Notes: a model not told the origin generated them from the letters alone. A stretch of DNA of 64,000 bases from Methylobacterium sp. CB376 (GCF_029714205.1 NZ_CP121648.1:124001-188000), one strand, 5' to 3'; shown: positions 52,299 through 62,060, counted from the first letter of the stretch. Numbers and translations are program-made.

Positions 52299-54144
52299 GC
52301 GCGCCCGAGCCCTCAGCGCCCTCCTCCCCGCCCGCGGGCGGGCTCGGCGCCACCTTCGCCCGCCTCGCGGGCCTCCTGCGCACGCGACCGCGGGCGATGG
52401 CGGCCGCCATCGCGCTCGGCCTCCTCGCCGCGCTCCTCGGCCTCGCCTGGCAGCTCGGCGTCACGCGCCTGATCCGCGACGCCCTGGAGCCCGCGCCCGA
52501 CCGGGCCCGGATGGGCTGGACCGTGGCCGGGATCGCCGCCCTGGTCGTGGCGGGTCGTCTCGCCTTCCTGGGCTCGACCGCGCTCTCGCACAGCATCGCC
52601 GTCGACGTGCAGCGCGACCTGCGCCTGGCGCTTGCCGAGCACCTCGCCCGCGTGCCGGCGGCGGTGTTCGAGCGCTACGGCGGCAAGGCCCTGCGCCGCC
52701 TCGTCCTCGACGACGTCGAGAGCATCGAGGACGGCATCGCCCACCTCGTGCCGGAGGCGACCGCGACCTTCACCGCGCCGCTGATCGTCCTCGTCGGCCT
52801 CTTCGCCCTCGACTGGCGGCTCGCCCTGGCCGCCGCCCTGCCGATCCTCCTCGGCCTCGCGGCGATGCGGGCGACGACGCGCGGCTCGGCCGACATCACC
52901 CGCGCGTACTACGAGCGCAGCGCCGAGATGGCGGCGCGGGCGGCCGAGCACGTCGCCGGGCTGCCGACCCTGCGCCTGTTCGACGAGGACGACCGGGCCC
53001 TCGCGCGCCTGCGCGACATGAACCGGGCCCTCGCGCGCCTGCGCGACATGACCGGCCGCTACCTCGCGGTGATCGGCGACTGGGTGCGCCGGGTGCTGCG
53101 GGCGAGCGCGCTGCTCCAGGTCTGCGTGACCTCCGGCCTGCTGATCGTGCTGCCCCTCGGGCTGTGGCTGCTGGCGCGGGGCGATCTGCCGGTCGCGCAC
53201 CTCGTGCTCTTCGTCGTCTTCGCGCCGAGCCTCGGCGGCCTCGTCACCCGCCTGCCGAACTTCGCCTTCCGCTTCGCGCAGCAGGGCGAGGTGCTGGCCC
53301 GGCTCGACGCCCTGCTCGCCGAGGCGCCGTTGCCGCTTCCGGCCGCCCCCGTGAGCCCGGCGGACCGGACCGTGCGCTTCGAGGGCGTCGGCTTCCGCCG
53401 CGGCGAGCGCAAGGTGCTCGACGGGATCGACCTCGTGCTGGAGCCCGGCACGGTCACGGCGCTCGTCGGCGCGAGCGGGGCAGGCAAGACGACGCTCGCC
53501 AACCTGCTGCTGCGCGCCCAGGACCCGCACGAGGGCCGGATTACGATCGGCGGGGTCGACCTGCGCGATATGGCGCCCGACACGCTCCACGCCCTGGTGG
53601 GCACCGTGCCGCAGCACCCCTGGCTGTTCACCGGCACGGTCGCCGAGAACCTGCGCCTCGCGGCGCCCGAGGCCACGCCGCGGGCCATGGCCGAGGCCCT
53701 CGCGCGGGCCCGCGCGGCGGACTTCGTCGCCGGCCTGCCGGGCGGCGTCGAGGCGGTGCTCGCAGGCGGGGGGCGGCGCTCTCGGGGGGCGAGCGCCAGC
53801 GCCTCAGCGTCGCCCGGGCGATCCTGCGCGACGCGCCGATCCTGGTGCTCGACGAGGCGACCGCAGCGGCCGACCCGGTCAACGAGCGCGAGATCCAGCG
53901 CGCCCTGGGCGCCCTCGCCCGCGGCCGGACGGTGCTCGTCATCGCCCACCGCCTCGCCTCGATCGTCGATGCCGACCGGATCGTGGTGCTCGACGCGGGC
54001 CGCATCGCGGAGAGCGGCGACCATGCCGGGCTGCTCGCGCGAGGTGGCCGCTACGCCCGCTACTGGTCGCTTCAGAACGGCGGCGCCGCGGGCCCCGGCG
54101 GCATTGGCCTTCCGGAGGATGCACACCATGCCGCAGCCCGCTGA
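52283..54144 (+). pseudogene. Siderophore ABC transporter subunit 1 (YbtP/IrtA-like), frameshifted
   Basis: Fused membrane-ATPase half-transporter. Six helices (about residues 35-330) precede an ATPase domain with Walker [11 protein letters not shown] and Q-loop VPQHPW. In a run of six Gs near 53767-53775 the frame shifts by one base. The signature [16 protein letters not shown], Walker [12 protein letters not shown] and switch His (LVIAHRL) lie in the other frame, ending at 54144. Read in the first frame, translation would run on into subunit 2. A 30-base tandem duplication (52994-53053) adds [13 protein letters not shown] residues in the intracellular loop. Confidence 0.8.
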
Positions 54145-55884
54145 GCGCCCGGTCTCCTGGTGGCGCGACCTCACCCGCCGGATGGAGCCCCGGATGCGGG
54201 TCCGCTACCGCATCGGGCTCGCCCTCCTCGCCACCGATGCGGGGCTCGCCGCGGTGCCGCTCCTGACGGCGGCGTGGGTCGTCCACGGCCTCGCCGCGGG
54301 AACCTGGACGGACGGGCGCTCGCTCGCCGCGACCGCCCTCGTGGCGGGGGCGTTCCTGGCCCGGATCGCCGTGATGCCGGTCGGCTTCGCCCGCGGCTTC
54401 GAGTCCGACTATGGCGCCGTGGCAGAACTCCGGCTCGACCTGTTCGCCCATCTGCGGCGCCTCGGCCTCGGCGCGCTCGCGCGGGTCGGCGCGGGCGGCC
54501 TGGCGGACCTCGTGACCAACCGCTTTCGCTGGATAGAGGAAGAGGCGGGTTACGGCCTCGGCCGCCAGGTCGGGCAGGCCGCGCTCTCGCTGGTGCTGGT
54601 TGCGGCGCTCGGCGCGGTGCACCCGCTCTTCCTCGCCGCGGCGCTCGTCCTCGCGGGCCTCGCCGTCCTCGCCTACCGGGGCCTCGACCGCGCCCTCGCG
54701 CGGCTCGCCCGCGACCAGGCGAGCCTCGTCGCCGAGACCGCCGAGCGCATGGTCGAGTTTCTGGCCGGCCTGCCGGTGCTGCGCGCGATGGGGCAGGTCG
54801 ACGCGCAGCGGGGCGCCTACCGTCGGCAAGTCGAGGCGCTGCACGCCTTCTACCAGCGGGCGATCGGCACCGTGGCTCCCCAGGTGAGCGCCGCGCGCAT
54901 CCTCCTCGACCTCGCGGTGCTCGCCCTGGTTGGCGTCGCGGTCGCCTTGTTCACGAATGGCGCGATCGACGCGCCCGGCCTCGCCGTCGCGCTCCTCGTG
55001 TTGCTGCTCCTGCTCGCCCCCCTGGACGCCTCCCTCGGCGAGGGCTTCATGATGCGCCTCGTCGGCGACGCCCATGCCCGCGCGGCCGCGATCCTGGCGC
55101 AGCCGGCCCTGGAGGACGGGACTGAGCCGGTCCGCCCAGGCGAGATCCGCTTCGAGGGGGTGCGCTTCGGCTACGGGCCGGGCCGGCCGGTGCTCGACGG
55201 GTTCGACCTCGCGCTCCCGGCCGGGCAGGTGACGGCGGTGGTCGGCCCGAGCGGCGCGGGCAAGTCGACGCTGCTGGCGCTCATCGCGCGTGCCTTCGAC
55301 CCCGAGGCGGGACGGATCACGGTGGGCGGGCAGGACATCCGCGCGGTGCCTCTGGATCGGCACCTCGCCCGGCTCGGAGTCGTGCCGCAGGACGTGATCC
55401 TGTTCGCCGACACGCTGGCCGGCAACCTTCGTCTCGCCCGCCCCGGGGCGTCGCAGGCCGAGTGCCGGGCGGCGGCCGAGCGGGCCTGCTGCGGGGACTT
55501 GGTGGCGCACCTGCCGCAGGGCTTCGACACGGTCCTCGGCGAGGGTGGGCGCGACCTCTCCGGCGGCGAACGCCAGCGGGTCGCGATCACCCGCGCTATC
55601 CTCAAGGACGCGCCGATCGTGCTGCTCGACGAGGCGACCTCGGCCCTCGATGCGGAGAGCGAGCACGGTGTCGGCGAAGGGCTGCGGGCGCTGTTCCGGG
55701 ACCGGACCGTGTTGATGGTGGCCCACCGGCTGCAGACCATCCGCGGGCCGACCACATCGTGGTGATGGAGGCCGGTCGCGTCGTCGACAGCGGCACGCCG
55801 GCCGAGCTCGAGGCACGCTGCGCCCACTATCGCGACCTCTGGGACGCCTACCGCGACACCGAGCGCTGGCGGCTGAGGGGCTGA
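54128..55884 (+). pseudogene. Siderophore ABC transporter subunit 2 (YbtQ/IrtB-like), frameshifted near the end
   Basis: Starts at ATG 54128, overlapping subunit 1 by 17 bases. It has six membrane helices (to about residue 300) and an ATPase domain with [46 protein letters not shown] and the switch His in MVAHRLQTI. Just after this His, at the GGG near 55747-55749, one base is missing. The frame ends early (GPTTSW) while the true C-terminus (ADHIVVMEAGRVVDSGTP to RWRLRG) continues in the next frame to 55884. All catalytic motifs precede the break, so partial function is possible. Probable import of ferric siderophore across the inner membrane. Confidence 0.8.
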
Positions 55885-55928
55885 CGCGCCTCTCCTCTCC
55901 GGGCGGTCGTCGAGGAGGACCATCGGTT

Positions 55929-55956
55929 CCCGATCTCGGGCCTACCCGAGACCGGG
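55929..55956. terminator. Hairpin after the ABC transporter pair
   Basis: CCCGATCTCGGG (55929-55940), a CCTA loop, and CCCGAGACCGGG (55945-55956): 11 of 12 positions pair. No T-tract follows, but the place, 45 bases after the stop, fits a terminator. Confidence 0.55.
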
Positions 55957-55959
55957 GTG

Positions 55960-56001
55960 ATACGACATCCGCATTGCGAAGCAATCAACCGGATGTCGTA
56001 T
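55960..56001. repeat. Palindromic intergenic repeat, copy 2
   Basis: ATACGACATCCG (55960-55971) pairs with CGGATGTCGTAT (55990-56001). The inner sequence, read on the opposite strand, contains GGTTGATTGCTTCGC, shared with the element at 37129-37184. A dispersed REP-like element. Confidence 0.65.
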
Positions 56002-56030
56002 GACGCCTCGGCATCCTCGGCTGCTGGTTT

Positions 56031-56830
56031 TCATCGCGGCAGCGCCCGAATCCGCCGCGCCAAGTCCGGGGCGCCGAGGATCGACCAATGGTCCGCCTCG
56101 ACCGGCATGGGCGTGGCGCGGCCGGCGAGCAGAGTCTCCCACTCGGCGAGGGCATCGCCCCAGCCCGGCGGGCGCCGGGCCGCGGTGAAGACCGTGACCT
56201 CCGGGCCGGCCGGCAGCGGCGCGAGCCTCGCCGCGATCATGGCGCGCAGGTTGGCGGCGACCACGCCGAGGAAGCGATCCAGCCCGGCCTCGTCGGCGAG
56301 GAGCGAGGCGGGCAGGCCCTGGCCCGCGAGCAGCCGGCGCCACAGGCCGCGCCGCCCCGCCTCCGGCATGGCATCGATCGACCCCGCATCGTGCCCGTCC
56401 GCCGCCAGGGCGGCCCGCGCCGCGTCCCCCGCGCAGGCGAGGAGCAGGCCGCCCGGGGAGCGGATTCCTGCAAAGGGCGCGCGGGGCGAGGGATCGACCA
56501 GGATCACGCGCGCCACCGGCTCGCCGGCCGCGAGGAGGTCCTGAGCGAGCTGCCAGGCCGTGTGCGCGCCCATCGACCAGCCGAGGAGCTGGTGGCCGCC
56601 CTCAGGGGCCGGCCCGAGACATGCGCGTGCCGGTGCGCGAGGACGTCGAGACGGTCGACCGGCGCCTCGCCGGGCCGGAGACCCGGCGCGTCGAGGGCGA
56701 GGACGGCTCTGGCGCCGTCGAGCCCCTCGGCGAGGGGGCGGTAGGCGGCGGCGAAGCCGTCGCTGGCGTGCAGGCAGACGAGCGGCGCGCCCGGCCCGCC
56801 GCAGAGCAGGGCCGGGCGCGGCCCGGCCCC
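56031..56830 (-). pseudogene. NRPS-type thioesterase remnant
   Basis: Alpha/beta-hydrolase of the kind that ends non-ribosomal peptide synthetases. The N-terminal part (APLVCLHASDGFAAAYRPLAEGL) is in one frame. After about 56600 the catalytic region HQLLGWSMGAHTAWQLAQDLL (nucleophile Ser) continues in another frame to the end (VEADHWSILGAPDLARRI, with the catalytic His). No start codon or upstream carrier domain is visible, so this is the end piece of a lost synthetase or a broken stand-alone enzyme. Confidence 0.65.
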
Positions 56831-57139
56831 GGCCTCGGCCTGCGCGAGGGCGTGCTGGCGGCCCGCGCGGCGGCGCCCGCCGGCGTCGTGGAGCGCCTGC
56901 GCCGGGCCGATCCCGACCTCGTCGAGGCGGTCGGCGGCTACTTCGCCCTGCCCGGCTCGCCCCTGTGGGACCGGCTCGCCGCAGGGCGGATCCGCTACTG
57001 CCTCCTGCGGGCGCGGCGGCGGCCCGGACCGGCCGGGCGGCCGGAGGCGGGCGACGCGGCCCACCTGCGCGGACGCCCGCGGCGGATGGCCGGCCTTCTG
57101 GAGCAGGCCGACGCGGCCGTGCGGGCGGCGCGCGCCTGA

Positions 57140-58627
57140 TTCCCCTTCGGCGGGCCGCACCCGGAGGCCGCCGCCAACGTCCTCGCATTCCCGTTCGCGG
57201 CGGGCGGCGCCTCGGTCTTCCGCGGCTGGGAGGCGCACCTGCCGGAGGGCGTCCGCTTCTGCCCGGTCCAGCTCCCGGGGCGCGAGCACCGGGTCGGCGA
57301 GCCTGCCTTCCGCAGCGTGGAGGCGGCCGCGGAGGCGCTGCTGCCGCTCCTCGACTCCGTCCGGCACCGGCCTCTCGCCCTCGTCGGCTGGAGCCTCGGC
57401 TGCAAGATCGCCTTCGCCCTCGCGCGGCGGCTGGAGGAGACCGGGACCGTCGCGCGCCTGCTCATGCTGGGCGCCTGCCCGTCGCCGGATCGGCCGGTCC
57501 CCGCATCGCTCCTGCCGCGGCCGGGCGAGAGCTGGGCGGAGCCGCTGCGCCGCCTCGGCGGCACCGCCGAGGCGGTCCTGGCCCATGACGGGATGCTCGG
57601 GACGCTGCGCGACTCCCTGGAGGGGGACTTCGCCATGGCGACCGGCTACCGCAGCGAGGCGGTGGTCGCGGCCCCGATCCTGGCGGTCGCGGCTGAAGCC
57701 GACGCCCTGGTGTCGATGGAGGCGGTCGAGGCCTGGGAGGCCCGGACCTCGGCCGGCTTCACCCTCCACAGGCTGCCCGGCGGCCACTTCGCCCTGCGTG
57801 ACGAGGGACCCGCGCTGGCCCGCCTCCTCGCCGGCCGGCTTGCCGGACCACCGTCCGGCCCCGCGGCGGAGGACCCGCGCGCCTGGTTCCCCTTGACGCC
57901 CTCGCCGCCGCGGGGCCGGCCGCAGGTCGTGTGCTTCCACCACGCGGGCGGCAATGCCGGGTTCTTCCGGCCCTGGCTCGATGTGCCGGCTCTCGCGGGC
58001 GTCGCGGTCTGCCCCGTCGAACTGCCGGGGCGCGGCGGCCGCTTCGGCGAAGCGCCGCGCGCGGACCTCGCGGGCGTCGCCCGCGCCCTGTCCGACCTCC
58101 TCGCCGCGCATCTCGACTGGAGCCGTCCGGTCATCCTGTTCGGGCACAGTCTCGGCGCCCTGATCGCCTACGAGACCGCCCTCCGCCTCGAAGGGAGCGG
58201 CCTCGTCCCGGCCCACCTCGTCGTCTCGGCGAGGCGGGCGCCGGACGTCCCCACGCCGCAGCCGTGGCGGCACACGCTGGCGGACGACGCGCTCCTGGCC
58301 GAACTCGCCCGCATCGGCGGCACCGACGCGGCAATCCTCGCACACTGGGAGCTGATGGCGCTCATGCTGCCGGCGATCCGCGCGGATTTCACCCTGACCG
58401 ACCCCTATCACCGCCCCCAGCCGGAGGCGCTCGACTGCCCGATCCTGGCGATCCGCGGGCAGGACGACGCCGAAATCGGCGAGGCCGACATGGCCGGGTG
58501 GGAGGCCGTTACCCGCTCCGGCTGCGCGCGCTGGCACCCGGCAGGCGGGCACTTCTACCTCGCGGACCCGCCGGTCCGGAGCGCCCTCGCCGAGCGCCTC
58601 GCCCGCCTCGCGGCGGCCGCCGGCTGA
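57140..58627 (+). pseudogene. Tandem thioesterase protein with in-frame stop upstream
   Basis: Two type II thioesterase domains in one chain. Domain 1 (from about 57178) has VLAFPFAAGGASVFRGW, the nucleophile in VGWSLGCKIAF and the His in LPGGHFALRD. Domain 2 has VVCFHHAGGNAGFFRPW, LFGHSLGALIAY and AGGHFYLADP. Both triads look intact. However, between the TGA at 57137-57139 and domain 1 there is no start codon; the first (GTG 57317) lies inside domain 1 after its first strands. The frame before the stop (about 56840-57136) has coding character. A nonsense mutation in a longer gene is likely. Confidence 0.65.
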
Positions 58628-58754
58628 TGCCGGCCGCGTCCCCCCGCCGCCCGGACGGAAGCCCCTCGCAAGGTGGATCCGCGGCAAGGGACGCGCCGCG
58701 TTCCCGTTGCTGCTGGTCCTCGCGCCGGCGGGGGCCGGCGCCCATGGCTGGGGG

Positions 58755-59460
58755 GTGAGCGAGATCGAGATGGCGCTGCGGCGCGCCTCCAAAGGCTGCG
58801 TGCTGGGCGTCACCGGCCAACACAGCGTCTGGTCCTGGATCACGGAACGCCCCATTGCCGGCACGGCCGAGGACATCGCCAAGGGGCTCGCGGAGACGGA
58901 TTGGATCCGCCTGTCAGCTGGGGCGGGCCCGAAGGGGCGCGCCTGTTCGACTGGGCCTACCTGCCTCTGGCCACCCTGCCGGCCAGCGCCCTGGATCCGG
59001 CCCTCGATGAGAGCGAGTGGACGCGCGGCCTGCTGGTCCGGCGCAGCCTGTCGGACGGGGCTCTGGCCTCCTTCACGACCTGGTGCCCCGCCGGCACGCC
59101 CGTCACGAGGCTGGTGGCGGTGGAGGGCCGGCGCTGGGCGATCGAGGATGCCTTCGAGACCGCCAAGACGGAACTCGGCTTGGCCCACGACGAGAGCCGC
59201 TCCCGGCATGGCTGGCACGGGCACGTCCCGTTGGTGATGCTGGCCTTCGCCTTGCTGGCGCGGGTCCGCCGGTTGGCAAATGGCGCGCCCCCAAAACCCG
59301 CGCTCATCGCCACGCCCGCCGGTGCCCTGGTCGGTCCAGGAGATCCGGCGCGTGGCGATGCGGCCAGCACAGCGACGCATTGGGCCCGCTGTCGTCATCG
59401 CTTGGTCAGCCTGGAGACGCGCTCACCAAGCGGCAGCCCAAGAGGCGCATCTGAAGCGAC
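58755..59460 (+). mobile_element. IS701-family transposase remnant
   Basis: Three frames together match the C-terminal half of an IS701-type DDE transposase. The first is GVSEIEMALRRASKGCVLGVTGQHSVWSW. From about 58938 comes LFDWAYLPLATLP, FTTWCPAGTPVTRLVAVEGRRWAIEDAFETAKTELGL and HGWHGHVPLVMLAFALL. From about 59325 comes VQEIRRVAMRPAQRRIGPAVVIAWSAWRRAHQAAAQ. The N-terminal part is absent and terminal inverted repeats were not found. An inactive relic beside the decayed siderophore genes. Confidence 0.8.
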
Positions 59461-59490
59461 GCAGGCAACCGTCATCCCACTCGGCGCGTG

Positions 59491-59697
59491 TCAGACGATG
59501 CCGCTCTTCTCGTACGGCCAGGGCTTCCCGAGATACTGGGCCACACGAGCCGGATCGTTTCCGACTTCCTCGACTGCCTGCTCGATCTTCTCGGCAGGCT
59601 CCTGGAAGCGTCGGGCCCAGAATGCTCGTGTCCCCGGATCGTCCAGAAGCACGACCTCCGGATCACCGACAGGCTGGCCGTGAACAGCTTCTGCCAT
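59491..59697 (-). CDS. DUF3606 domain protein
   Basis: 68 residues. The body VVLLDDPGTRAFWARRFQEPAEKIEQAVEEVGNDPARVAQYLGK matches the short DUF3606 pattern (DDPxxxxxWxxxFxxxxxxLxxAVxxVGxxxxxV). The ATG at 59697 has GGAGGAG five bases upstream. Function of the family is unknown; such genes are frequent and often multicopy in Rhizobiales. It stands alone between the IS relic and a small basic protein gene. Confidence 0.7.
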   Translation of the reverse strand: MAEAVHGQPVGDPEVVLLDDPGTRAFWARRFQEPAEKIEQAVEEVGNDPARVAQYLGKPWPYEKSGIV

Positions 59698-59877
59698 GGC
59701 GCTCCTCCTCATCTTCTCTGGTCCACATGTGGGGACGCTCCCGACGGTATCCAGCGAGGCAAAGGTCCTACGGGGCGGGGGATCCCGAAAATTATAGAAA
59801 TCCAAGGACAAAATACCGCATCGGGTCTCATGCAAAGATTTTTGCCAGCTGCGGCGTTTCACCAAAAGGAGATTGCG

Positions 59878-60312
59878 ATGACGAGATCTTTGGGCATCGG
59901 GCGCGGAGGTGCAAGGCCGGGTGCCGGACGTAAGCCGTCGCCGCGACCTGTCCCAGCAACTGGCCCTGGGCTCGTGGTGGAGGAAGTGGCCGCCGTGGGC
60001 GAGAGGTTGGAGACGATCGCAGCGGCACTTCGGATCACAGTTGCCCACCTGCAGCGTGATCAGCGCGACGCTCTCCTGTACGGCCAAGCTCGGTGCCGGT
60101 GCCAGGCGATAGGATTGCTGTTCGCCAAAGCCCGGGCAGGGAACCTGTCGGCCATTCGGAAGATCCTGCAGCTGACGGCCTCAACGGCAGCAGAGCCAGT
60201 GCGCCTGCGGCAGCTCGGCAAGCAAGAGGCTGCTCAGGAAGCAGCCAAAACGGCTGGCGCGGGCAGCGAGCGGGGAGAGGATCTCATCCCTGCCGAGTGG
60301 CGCTCACATTGA
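59878..60312 (+). CDS. Small basic protein with GARPGAGRKP motif (phage-like)
   Basis: 144 residues. The N-terminus GRGGARPGAGRKPSPRP is a motif common at the start of phage terminase small subunits and other phage-related DNA-binding proteins. A helical middle part (ETIAAALRITVAHLQRDQRDALLYGQARCRCQAIGLLFAKARAGN) resembles the homeodomain-like segment of those proteins only loosely. GGAG lies six bases before the ATG. No other phage gene is nearby. Function not assigned. Confidence 0.5.
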   Translation: MTRSLGIGRGGARPGAGRKPSPRPVPATGPGLVVEEVAAVGERLETIAAALRITVAHLQRDQRDALLYGQARCRCQAIGLLFAKARAGNLSAIRKILQLTASTAAEPVRLRQLGKQEAAQEAAKTAGAGSERGEDLIPAEWRSH

Positions 60313-60823
60313 GCGCGCAAACTATTTGAGTGCGTCCGCCGAGACGGACGAGCGCTGCAACAGACCTGGACACGGTCCATGGGGCGACCGATGTACATTG
60401 GCGACGGTATGTTATACTAATGTAATGACCAGCATCATTGTTGTGGCGCCCTCGCTACTCGGTGTTTTGAGCTTATTTTCTTACGCCAATGGGAGACGTG
60501 GCTCGGCGGTTCCGCGGCTCTCGAATTTTCGCCAAGCCTCTGGTTCGCCAAGCCTCTGGTTCGCCAAGCCTCTGGCTTGAAATCGAAAATTCGAGATGGA
60601 GCAACGGCTCGATGCGTCAGCATCCTGAGCCGTTGGTATGACGCGGCGGCGATTGCGGGCGACCTCCTTGACACCATCGCCAACAGGTGGACCGTAAGGC
60701 TTTCTTGGCCCGGGCGCGCGAGCGCCCGTGGCTGGAGGCGGACTTCCGCACCAAGGCGCGGGCCGAACTCGCTGGACCCGGAGCCGGTCCCACTCGCTCA
60801 CGGCGGAGTCGAGTGGATCACCG
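60313..60823. other. Intergenic region with a repeat structure
   Basis: About 510 bases, AT-richer around 60400-60480, no supportable gene. It contains the inverted-repeat and tandem-repeat structure at 60519-60596. Confidence 0.45.
60519..60596. repeat. Triple 16-base tandem repeat inside a 13-base inverted repeat
   Basis: TCGCCAAGCCTCTGGT occurs three times head to tail (60529-60544, 60545-60560, 60561-60576; the last ends in C). The array is enclosed by TCTCGAATTTTCG (60519-60531) and its perfect complement CGAAAATTCGAGA (60584-60596). Confidence 0.75.
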
Positions 60824-62059
60824 TCAATCGGCGGGTTGGCCGATCTGGGTGCCCTGGGCTTGTTGCCACGGGGCGTCCGCCTGCCCAGGTATGCGGCATC
60901 CCCGGTGCGTCGCGAGAGATTGCGGGCAGGCAGGCAGCGGCCGCGCCACCTCCGCGGGATCTCGGCGAAGTTCCGCGACGCCCTGAGGCGAATCGGTCTT
61001 GATGAACACGTCGACCTGCTGGCCGACGAAGGCCGGGAAGTCGGAAACCTGCAGCGCGTAGATCACTTGGAGAACCCGCGTGTCGACGCGCTCTGTGCTG
61101 GCGCCGGTGAGCGACCGCTTCGGCACCACGTAGGGCTCGATGCGCACGAAGGACAGCGGGGCGGAGATCTTCGGGTTGCCGCGCAGCCGCGCGACGGCCG
61201 GGCTGCCCGCGTTGATCCTCCAGCTGTCGGCCTCGTCGACATCGGCGCGGACATGCAGGAGATCCGCGCTTCCCATGATCATGAGCGGGGAGGACAGCGC
61301 GCCCGCCTGCGCGTACTCGCCGACGCGGACATTGACCTTGAGGATCTTGCCGTCGATCGGCGCCTTCACGACCGTCCTGTCGAGGTCGACGCGCGCCTGC
61401 TCCAGCGCCGCCTTCGACTGGGCGACATTGGCCTCCGCCTCGAGCCGCTTGGCGGTCAGGACCTTGCTCTGCTGCTTCGCTGCGGCGACCGCGGCCTCGG
61501 CGGCCGCGACCGCCGCGGCGGCCTTCCCCGCATCCGCGATGGCCGCCTCGTAGCGCTGGCGCGAAACCCAGGACCCGCGGGCGAGCGACGCGTACCGGAG
61601 GCGGTCGAGCTCCGCCCGGCTCGATTCAGCCTGAGCGTTCTCGAGTTCCGCCGCCGCCTGCGAGATCTTGTGACGCTGCATCGCGATGTTCAGGTCGGCC
61701 GAGCTCAGGAGGGCCTCGGCCGCCGCGAGCGCGCCCTCATGCCGCGCAACAACGGCCCGGACCTCACGATCGTCGACGGAGAAGAGCGGCCGTCCGGCCG
61801 TGACCCCGGCGCCGGCCACGACCTCCACGCGGGAGACGACGCCGCTGCGCTCGGTGGCGATCGCGACCACCTCGCTCGCCGGCTCGATGATCCCGGCGGC
61901 GGACACCCCCTGGGCGTAGGAGTTGGCCGGCGCCGCGATCACCGGCTCGGTGATCGGCCGGGGATCGTACTTCGCCGAAACGGACCAGGCGGTGAAGCCG
62001 AACAGGCCGGCGGCCAGCGCGGGAACGCCGAAGCGGAGCAGGACGGAACTGCCGGTCAT
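60824..62059 (-). CDS. HlyD/DevB-family membrane fusion protein
   Basis: 411 residues. An N-terminal membrane anchor (VLLRFGVPALAAGLFGFTAW) is followed by a lipoyl-like half (ATERSGVVSRVEVVAGAGVTAGRPLF), a long alpha-helical hairpin (about residues 100-220, alanine-rich coiled coil), the second lipoyl half (VKAPIDGKILKVNVRVGEYAQ) and a beta-barrel domain. It links an inner-membrane ABC exporter to an outer-membrane factor. The last about 45 residues after FIKTDSPQ look unlike the family and may come from readthrough into rearranged DNA. Third gene of a DevCAB-like operon, one base after the ATPase gene. Confidence 0.85.
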   Translation of the reverse strand: MTGSSVLLRFGVPALAAGLFGFTAWSVSAKYDPRPITEPVIAAPANSYAQGVSAAGIIEPASEVVAIATERSGVVSRVEVVAGAGVTAGRPLFSVDDREVRAVVARHEGALAAAEALLSSADLNIAMQRHKISQAAAELENAQAESSRAELDRLRYASLARGSWVSRQRYEAAIADAGKAAAAVAAAEAAVAAAKQQSKVLTAKRLEAEANVAQSKAALEQARVDLDRTVVKAPIDGKILKVNVRVGEYAQAGALSSPLMIMGSADLLHVRADVDEADSWRINAGSPAVARLRGNPKISAPLSFVRIEPYVVPKRSLTGASTERVDTRVLQVIYALQVSDFPAFVGQQVDVFIKTDSPQGVAELRRDPAEVARPLPACPQSLATHRGCRIPGQADAPWQQAQGTQIGQPAD

Positions 62060-62060
62060 G

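Noticed and set aside
52283..55765. Single 1160-residue ABC fusion protein
   Set aside because: Between about 53775 and 54128 this frame lacks the ABC signature and Walker B, which lie intact in the alternative frame. A frameshift joining two adjacent genes is the better explanation.
56504..59398. 964-codon minus-strand open frame across the thioesterase genes
   Set aside because: Only its last about 60 residues before 56600 (thioesterase start) look real; the rest is antisense to the tandem thioesterase and the IS relic.
60529..60576. Possible CRISPR-like array
   Set aside because: The 16-base units are directly adjacent with no spacers, so it is a tandem repeat.
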